Source: Oscillospiraceae bacterium | GTDB taxonomy: Bacteria; Bacillota; Clostridia; Oscillospirales; Acutalibacteraceae | DNA: 64,000 nucleotides | NCBI GenBank assembly: GCA_015065975.1 | Contig: SVPG01000006.1 | Location: 24,675 to 88,674, forward strand | Direction: 5' to 3' | In this document: piece after piece, positions 59,175-64,000 of the stretch | Numbering within the stretch: the stretch's first letter is position 1 | Layout of the letters: each line of letters begins with the position of its first letter | Notes under the pieces: model-generated | Told to the model about the DNA's origin: nothing | Seen by the model: the letters and a program-made list of their open reading frames with translations, nothing else | Database searches by the model: none | Made by a program: the position numbers and the translations under genes

Positions 59175-60095
59175 TTACTCAGCGTAGTAGTCACCCATGA
59201 AATCTTCATAAGTGATGGTTTCGCCGTCGACCGAAGTATCAACGGTATCGTCGGTTTCGGTCAGGGGAGCGGAGAGGTCGATGCCTGTGCTCTCGTCGTC
59301 AGCCTTTTCGCCGTAAACCTCAGCGATTGCCTCCTGAGATGCGCAGAATTTGCAGGGAGTGCCGCGCTTTGCTTCGAAAGCTTCCTCAACAGTTCCGCGA
59401 TAGAGGGTAGCGGAATTCTGGAGCGACTGACAATCCTCAGTGAGGTGATAACGCTTGCCGAACTGAGTCCAGTATACGGAACCGTCTACGGTGTAAGCTG
59501 CAGCGTCGGACTGAGCCTGAGCGAGGTCCTCTGCGGATACAGGGTTCCAATCAACGGAAGCAAGACCTGCAATAACAGCAACGATGCATGCGATGATGGT
59601 AGCGATCTTCTTGGTTTTTGCGTCGAGGTTCTTCTCTTTGAGAAGTACGATGATGATGGGAACAAAGCAGATAAGAGAAGCGATAAGTCCCATATTGTTC
59701 CAGAGGAAGAACTTGATCTTGTTCTTCTCGGAAGCGGGATCGATGTGGTTGGACTTCTTCCAGAGCTGCGAACCGATAACAACGCAGATGAAATCAGCGA
59801 CAAGACCGATGATTATGTAGGTCATTGTGTTTCCGGGAATGTAGAGATATCCGTTGACAACGAGGATGGTGAGTATCTCAAAAGCGAGACCGAGAAGCCA
59901 GAGGATAACAGCGCCCCAGCGGTACTTCTTTGCTCTGCCCTGATTCTCGGCAGAGATAATAGCGTGAGTCTGAACAGCCTGAACCTTAGCTTTTTTCTCG
60001 GAGGGGGATTTCTTGGCGGTTGACTTCTTTCTCGGAGCGGCGGAAGACTTGCCGCTGCTTACGTCGATTATCTGACGTTCTCTTTTTTCTGCCAT
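59175..60095 (-). CDS. Multi-pass membrane protein with Cys-rich external motif
   Basis: 306 residues. A basic N-terminal tail (about 1-45), four hydrophobic helices (about 58-80, 85-105, 128-148, 158-175), and a C-terminal domain (about 190-265) with VYWTQFGKRYHLTEDCQSL and GTPCKFC: one His, one Cys and a CxxC arranged as in small metal-binding domains at the ends of surface proteins. The family is not recognised. ATG at 60095 follows GAAAGGAC; the earlier in-frame start lacks a site. Confidence 0.72.
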   Translation of the reverse strand: MAEKRERQIIDVSSGKSSAAPRKKSTAKKSPSEKKAKVQAVQTHAIISAENQGRAKKYRWGAVILWLLGLAFEILTILVVNGYLYIPGNTMTYIIIGLVADFICVVIGSQLWKKSNHIDPASEKNKIKFFLWNNMGLIASLICFVPIIIVLLKEKNLDAKTKKIATIIACIVAVIAGLASVDWNPVSAEDLAQAQSDAAAYTVDGSVYWTQFGKRYHLTEDCQSLQNSATLYRGTVEEAFEAKRGTPCKFCASQEAIAEVYGEKADDESTGIDLSAPLTETDDTVDTSVDGETITYEDFMGDYYAE

Positions 60096-60235
60096 GAATA
60101 ACAGTCCTTTCAAAAGGTGATAATGTTTAATCTATCATATTATAGCAGATAATGTGGTTTTGTGCAATATGTGATTATATTTTGTGTATCGGAGCAGTAT
60201 GTGAATATACAATTATATTTGCAGTATGCTTTTCG

Positions 60236-60267
60236 TCAAGAAAAAACGCCCGGCTATGCCGGGCGTT
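60236..60267 (-). terminator. Terminator of the metallophosphoesterase gene
   Basis: CGCCCGGC (60247-60254) pairs with GCCGGGCG (60258-60265); on the minus strand a six-T run follows. Confidence 0.92.
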
Positions 60268-60271
60268 CGTG

Positions 60272-61450
60272 TTATTTCTTCTTATTCTTTGTGTAGATAT
60301 AGGGCTTGTCCTCTTCGATATGCTTCTCTTCCTTAGGCATACGTTTTGAAGCTTTGTCGACGGTGTAGGTGTTTTTCTTTTTGCGGCGATCGGCTTCCTT
60401 TGAGAAACGTGACTTCTTCTTGCCGAACATTTCAGAGAAGAAATCGGAAACCTGATTTGCGCGCTCCTGCATGAGCGATTTGAAGGAAGCAAATTCGGCT
60501 TTGAACCAGTCGGAAAACGATTCGGCGGGAAGCTCAACCTTGGCTTTCTTGTTCTTTGCTTCATAAGCTGCGGCGCTTGCAGGACAGGCGAGAGTTACGA
60601 CAGAAATTTCGGGAGGATTTCCGAAACGTGTCATAATGCTCGAGCCGAGACCTCTTGTAACAAAGAGCTTGCTGTCGCCTTTTTCATAAAGCCCCGAGGT
60701 GTACTTCGGGAAAAGCTTGCGGGAGGGGGAGAAGATTCCACCAACAAAAGGCAGACGCACCATTCCGCCGTGTATATGACCCGAGAGAACCAGGTTTGCG
60801 CCCCAGTTTGAATAACTGGAGAAATAAGTGGGATCGTGTGCGAGGAGAATAACAGGTGCATCATCGGGACATTTTCCGAGAGTTGAAGAGAGGTATCCGT
60901 CGCTTACGGAAGAAAGACGCCAGTACTTGATGTCGACATCCTTCTGAGGCAGAAGCGGCTGACAGAAACCGTAGATATAAAGCTTGTCGTCGCCTGCCTT
61001 CATTTCGGCGCAGGCGTTGTCAAGCAAAACGGCACCTGCGTTTGAAACCTCGCGGAGGAAGTTCTTGTGAACCTTTCCGCCGCCGAGTCTGAGATCGTGG
61101 TTTCCCGGAACCATAATGAATGGAATATCGCGTCCGAGAGTCTCGAGGAGATCATAGAAAGCGTCTACGTTGTATTTTCTCGAATCGCCCATATCGCCGA
61201 CAAAGAATATGTAATCGGGTTCTTCGATTTTAATCTTCTTTGCGAGCAGCTCGTTGTAGTCACCAAAACGCATCTGATGGAGATCTCCGATAACGACCAT
61301 TTTTGTGCCGTCGAAGTTTTTGGGGAGAGAATCCATTGATACGACACTGTGCGTTACATTGAGAACGTATCGGCTTCGGAGAAACTCAAGCCCGACCATA
61401 ATGAATGTGAAAATTACAAGAATGATAATTATTATGCCAAGTACCGACAA
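60272..61450 (-). CDS. Membrane-anchored metallophosphoesterase (YkuE-like)
   Basis: 392 residues. An N-terminal anchor (about 2-24) and a calcineurin-like domain (about 45-285) with all five blocks: GDLHQMRFG, GDMGD, GNHDLRLGG, LLAHDP and SGHIHGG. The C-terminal 100 residues are a Lys/Glu-rich tail absent from typical members. Relatives cleave lipid-linked phosphodiesters such as UDP-diacylglucosamine. The start is TTG at 61450 with AGGAGG 10 bases before it; ATG codons nearby are in another frame. Confidence 0.9.
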   Translation of the reverse strand: MSVLGIIIIILVIFTFIMVGLEFLRSRYVLNVTHSVVSMDSLPKNFDGTKMVVIGDLHQMRFGDYNELLAKKIKIEEPDYIFFVGDMGDSRKYNVDAFYDLLETLGRDIPFIMVPGNHDLRLGGGKVHKNFLREVSNAGAVLLDNACAEMKAGDDKLYIYGFCQPLLPQKDVDIKYWRLSSVSDGYLSSTLGKCPDDAPVILLAHDPTYFSSYSNWGANLVLSGHIHGGMVRLPFVGGIFSPSRKLFPKYTSGLYEKGDSKLFVTRGLGSSIMTRFGNPPEISVVTLACPASAAAYEAKNKKAKVELPAESFSDWFKAEFASFKSLMQERANQVSDFFSEMFGKKKSRFSKEADRRKKKNTYTVDKASKRMPKEEKHIEEDKPYIYTKNKKK

Positions 61451-61769
61451 GCGGCATCATCCTCCTGTGACAAGATCGGGGACGATCTTTGATTATATAG
61501 AGGTACAATGAATCTATACCGATATATTATATCACACATAATCAGATTTGTCTTGTAAATCTTATTGTGAATTTATCAAAGCTTTTTGTGTATAGAATAC
61601 AATAAAATGTAAAAATGTGTTTACTTGAGAAAAAATTATGTAAAAACTCAATTATTTGCGAAAAAAAGCAAAAAAATTTAAATTTACTATTGCAATACAA
61701 TATAAGATGGGGTAAAATTAACGGGAGAATATATATATTGCGTTAAGCAATGAAAGGCAAGGTTTTCGT
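61451..61769. other. 319-base AT-rich intergenic region before efp
   Basis: It holds the efp promoter (listed) and, on the minus strand, TATAAT at 61526-61531 with an extended TGA that may start the metallophosphoesterase transcript. A-rich runs (61630-61690) lie just ahead of the efp -35 and could act as an UP element. No gene is seen. Confidence 0.6.
61690..61718 (+). promoter_or_regulatory. Promoter of efp
   Basis: TTGCAA (61690-61695), 17 bp, TAAAAT (61713-61718), with an A-tract upstream. Confidence 0.75.
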
Positions 61770-62327
61770 ATGATTACAGCAGGCGATTTCAGAAATGGCG
61801 TTACATTTGAAATGGATGGATCGGTTTTCTCGATCATCGAGTTTCAGCATGTTAAGCCCGGTAAGGGCGCTGCTTTCGTCAGAACCAAGATCAGAAACGT
61901 GATCTCTGGTGCTGTCACCGAGCGCAGCTTCAACCCGACCGAAAAGTTCCCCACAGCATTTGTTGAGAAGAAGGATATGCTCTACAGCTATGAAGACGGT
62001 GATCTTTACTACTTCATGGATCCGGAGAGCTATGAGATGGTTCCCATCAACGCTTCCACCCTCGGCGACAACTTCAAGTTTGTCAAGGAGAATATGGAGT
62101 GCAAAGTTATGTCCTATAAGGGTAACGTATTCGGTGTCGAGCCTCCCAACTTTGTTGAGCTTGAGGTTACTCAGACCGATCCCGGCTTCAAGGGCGATAC
62201 AGCTACCAATGCTACAAAGCCCGCTGTTGTTGAGACAGGCGCTGAGGTAAAGGTTCCTCTCTTCATCGAAGAGGGTGACATGATCAGAATCGATACCAGA
62301 ACAGGCCTCTATATGGAGCGCGCATAA
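61770..62327 (+). CDS. efp: Translation elongation factor P
   Basis: 185 residues with three beta-barrel domains. The loop [10 protein letters not shown] places Lys32 at the modification site, matching the Lys modified with 5-aminopentanol in Bacillus; the modification enzyme is not in the window. The C-terminal GLYMERA is the standard ending. EF-P relieves stalling at polyproline. AAAGG lies about 11 bases before ATG. Confidence 0.97.
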   Translation: MITAGDFRNGVTFEMDGSVFSIIEFQHVKPGKGAAFVRTKIRNVISGAVTERSFNPTEKFPTAFVEKKDMLYSYEDGDLYYFMDPESYEMVPINASTLGDNFKFVKENMECKVMSYKGNVFGVEPPNFVELEVTQTDPGFKGDTATNATKPAVVETGAEVKVPLFIEEGDMIRIDTRTGLYMERA

Positions 62328-62379
62328 TTCAGTCAATCAATTCATATAATTATACACTTATACCAAGGGAGGTTTTTTC

Positions 62380-62784
62380 ATGAATAAGATGGAGAAGCTT
62401 GCTTATCTCAAGGGACTTGTCGAAGGACTTGCACTTGATGAGACCAAGAAGGACACCAAGGTTATCAACAACCTGATCGAGCTGCTTGAGGATGTAGTTT
62501 TTTCTCTCACAGGACTTGAGGAGAATGTAAACGAGCTTCAGCTTCAGGTCGATGCTGTTGACGAGGATCTCGGTGAGGTCGAGAAGGATCTCTATGATGA
62601 CGGTGAGTGTTGCTGCGGCAGCAAGCATGAGGAAGCTCCTCAGGCTGCACCTGAAGAACTCTATTATGAGGTCACCTGCCCGACCTGCGGCGATACTATC
62701 TGCCTCGATGATGAGCTCATCAGCGTAGGTGAGATTGATTGCCCCAATTGTGGTGAGAAGCTCGAGTTCGATCTCGAAGGCTAA
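62380..62784 (+). CDS. CD1247-like zinc-ribbon protein
   Basis: 134 residues. The N-terminal 75 form a helical hairpin (KLAYLKGLVEGLALDETKKD; LEENVNELQLQVDAVDEDLG) typical of the CD1247 N-terminal domain. A CCCG cluster and acidic linker lead to a C-terminal zinc ribbon (CPTC...CPNC). GGGAGG is 7 bases before ATG. It lies 52 bases after efp, an arrangement recurring in Clostridia. The function is unknown; a link to translation is inferred only from position. Confidence 0.85.
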   Translation: MNKMEKLAYLKGLVEGLALDETKKDTKVINNLIELLEDVVFSLTGLEENVNELQLQVDAVDEDLGEVEKDLYDDGECCCGSKHEEAPQAAPEELYYEVTCPTCGDTICLDDELISVGEIDCPNCGEKLEFDLEG

Positions 62785-62816
62785 TCAGTACAGCGCCAAC
62801 TTAATAAGCTAAGTTC

Positions 62817-62842
62817 AGGGAGCTCGATTATTCGTGCTCCCT
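62817..62842 (+). terminator. Weak terminator-like hairpin after the CD1247-like gene
   Basis: AGGGAGC (62817-62823) pairs with GCTCCCT (62836-62842); the T-run after it is poor. Confidence 0.55.
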
Positions 62843-62867
62843 ATTGGTGTTTTAGTTGAATATACTT

Positions 62868-63425
62868 CTATGTGCAAAAACGATGATTTCCGATTGTTTT
62901 GATTACAGGTCTGGTTCGGATCCAATCGTTTGCTGCTGTGTCCGGATTGTAGAAATAAACTGCACCACCTGAAGGATCGCTGCCGCTGAGGGCTTCCTCG
63001 GCGGCTTTAATACTTGATAATGTAGGCGTCATATTTATCTGACCGTCATTGATGCATGAAAAAGCTCCGGGTTGATAACATACTTCGTATATGGTATCGG
63101 GAAAGGAAGGGTGTTGCGTTCGATTGAGTATGACTGCACCTACAGCGACCTGTCCCGAAAAAGGCTCGCCTCTTGCTTCGGCGGAAATAACTTTCGCAAG
63201 AAGCAGCTTTTCGTTGAGATAGACTTTTTGCTTTTGAGAGTCGTTGTTACTTTCTATATAATATATAGAGCAGAGCTGAAGCGATCCGACCGTATCGTTA
63301 TATGAAGATATACTGCTCGAATCTTTGAAGGTTGTTTCTGATCTGCAGTCATATATAATATAAGAGTATAAAAGTACAGCAAAAATAAAACTCAGAGAGA
63401 AGTAACGCATCAACCTTGAAAGCAA
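62868..63425 (-). CDS. SleB-type cell wall hydrolase
   Basis: 185 residues. An N-terminal signal anchor (about 7-26) and a Hydrolase_2 domain (about 72-185): ISAEARGEPFSGQVAVGAVILNR is the hallmark with the catalytic-type Glu, followed by FPDTIYEVCYQPGAFSC. The family includes the spore-cortex lytic enzymes SleB and CwlJ; short membrane-anchored forms also occur in non-spore formers. No peptidoglycan-binding repeat is present. The start is TTG at 63425 with GAGGTG 6 bases before; an internal ATG at 63410 is possible. Confidence 0.88.
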   Translation of the reverse strand: MLSRLMRYFSLSFIFAVLLYSYIIYDCRSETTFKDSSSISSYNDTVGSLQLCSIYYIESNNDSQKQKVYLNEKLLLAKVISAEARGEPFSGQVAVGAVILNRTQHPSFPDTIYEVCYQPGAFSCINDGQINMTPTLSSIKAAEEALSGSDPSGGAVYFYNPDTAANDWIRTRPVIKTIGNHRFCT

Positions 63426-63662
63426 TTAGCTCACCTCGTATAAACATTATATATAAATATGATATTCAGACTTCATGCTTTTATTCTTATCCGGCATTTT
63501 GTGTCTTTAAAAAGAATATTTGCATAAACCGAAAAAAATTTGGCACATTATATGGTGGATAAAAGTGCGAAATTTGCTGTAAAATCGTCGTTTGTGTCAC
63601 TATATGTTGGATGGCTCGAAACGAGCTGCGAAAAAACTTTTAAAAAAATCGAAAAAAAGGTG

Positions 63663-63691
63663 TTGACATTTGAGAAAGGGTGTGGTATTAT
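63663..63691 (+). promoter_or_regulatory. rRNA operon promoter
   Basis: TTGACA (63663-63668), 17 bp, TATTAT (63686-63691). An A-rich stretch upstream (63626-63660) could be an UP element. Confidence 0.88.
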
Positions 63692-63697
63692 AACAAA

Positions 63698-63949
63698 GCG
63701 CTCGAGAGAGAGCACAGAAAAAACCGCAAAGAGGAAAGCTGATAAAGCTTGAATCGGCGGGAAAAACTGAGGATCACGAAAGTGATTCGAAGTATAGGAC
63801 CTTGAAAATTAAACAACGCAACTTATTCGAATAGAACCCGAAAATTCCTTGTGTGAGAAATCACACGATTTTCAAAAACAAGTCAGTAACGACTTGAGCA
63901 GAGTACAAACTCTGAAACTTGATTTTAGGCCGAAAGGCTTGAGATACAA
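63698..63949 (+). ncRNA. rRNA operon leader with a series of small hairpins
   Basis: The leader has at least five perfect short stems: ATCAC-GAAA-GTGAT (63773-63786), GTGTGA-GAAA-TCACAC (63851-63866), AAGTC/GACTT (63880-63895), CAGAGT/ACTCTG (63899-63914) and AGGCC-GAAA-GGCTT (63927-63940). The sequence ACCTTGAAAATTAAACA (about 63800) is the conserved pre-rRNA processing or antitermination element seen in many Clostridia. Confidence 0.7.

Positions 63950-64000
<51 letters not shown>

Larger units (their letters stand above)
63426..63949. other. 524-base region upstream of 16S rRNA
   Basis: Bases 63426-63660 are AT-rich without a gene; 63661-63949 carry the rrn promoter and leader (listed). 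The open frame at 63540-63752 runs through the promoter and is rejected. Confidence 0.8.

Noticed and set aside
63540..63752. 70-residue open frame before 16S rRNA
   Set aside because: It spans the rrn promoter and leader and is Lys-rich low-complexity.

Overview
The window is a contiguous piece of a low-to-mid GC Firmicutes chromosome, most likely a gut or rumen Clostridia of the Ruminococcaceae/Oscillospiraceae type. The evidence is the mix of families: a T-box thrS leader, YifB/ComM, a rpmF-DUF177 pair, a DUF512 radical-SAM protein next to der-plsY-gpsA, sodium-pump decarboxylase subunits, EF-P beside a CD1247-like zinc-ribbon protein, a SleB-type hydrolase, CotH, and many small lipoproteins. 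A recurrent promoter form (TTGACA-like, exactly 17 bp, TATAAT-like), strong AGGAGG sites and frequent TTG/GTG starts also fit. The genus cannot be fixed from the window. No phage, IS element, CRISPR array or tRNA gene was seen.

Layout. 1-2.2 kb: end of an M23 peptidase gene and an S41-family protein that has lost its catalytic Ser and Lys, probably the tail of an ftsEX-type cell-wall operon. 2.2-5.7 kb: tyrS on the minus strand and a T-box-controlled thrS. 5.7-8.9 kb: YebC, a small lipoprotein, an amidase whose start codon lies in a long hairpin, and YifB. 8.9-12.5 kb: LURP-one-like protein, small ORF, hisE, PH-domain protein, CapA-like protein, and an AT-rich HAD phosphatase. 12.7-22.2 kb: mostly minus strand; a membrane XRE regulator, then the housekeeping cluster DUF177-rpmF-DUF512-der-plsY-gpsA-RlmD-like, then a P-loop protein and pgi. 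22.5-29.2 kb: YwaF-like protein, XRE/superoxide-reductase-like fusion, metY-type sulfhydrylase, decarboxylase gamma and beta subunits, Hpt protein, HAD phosphatase and a YgjP-like metallopeptidase. 29.4-38.8 kb: AAC(3)-like acetyltransferase, a TraB lipoprotein-acyltransferase-Tex-lipoprotein-C39-like lipoprotein-M29 aminopeptidase run, and a UspA-like gene. 39-42.4 kb: two small membrane proteins and a two-component system. 42.6-49 kb: CotH/lamin-tail protein, VTC-domain protein, DUF4956 membrane protein, lipoprotein and polysaccharide deacetylase, the most system-like cluster here. 49-56 kb: TPR protein, DUF523, MFS transporter, GDPD, Pit-DUF47 phosphate transport, lipid kinase and PAP2 enzyme. 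56-63.5 kb: GH3 glycosidase, YegP-like protein, membrane protein, metallophosphoesterase, EF-P, CD1247-like protein and SleB. The window ends in an rrn promoter, a hairpin-rich leader and the first bases of 16S rRNA.

How the genes work together. Envelope functions dominate: peptidoglycan hydrolases (M23, amidase, SleB), lipid synthesis (PlsY, GpsA, lipid kinase, PAP2, GDPD), secreted lipoproteins and the CotH cluster. Translation functions (two aminoacyl-tRNA synthetases, L32, Der, EF-P, 16S rRNA, an rRNA methyltransferase) form the second theme. Phosphate links Pit-DUF47 (with a possible Pho-box repeat), the VTC protein and possibly the two-component system.
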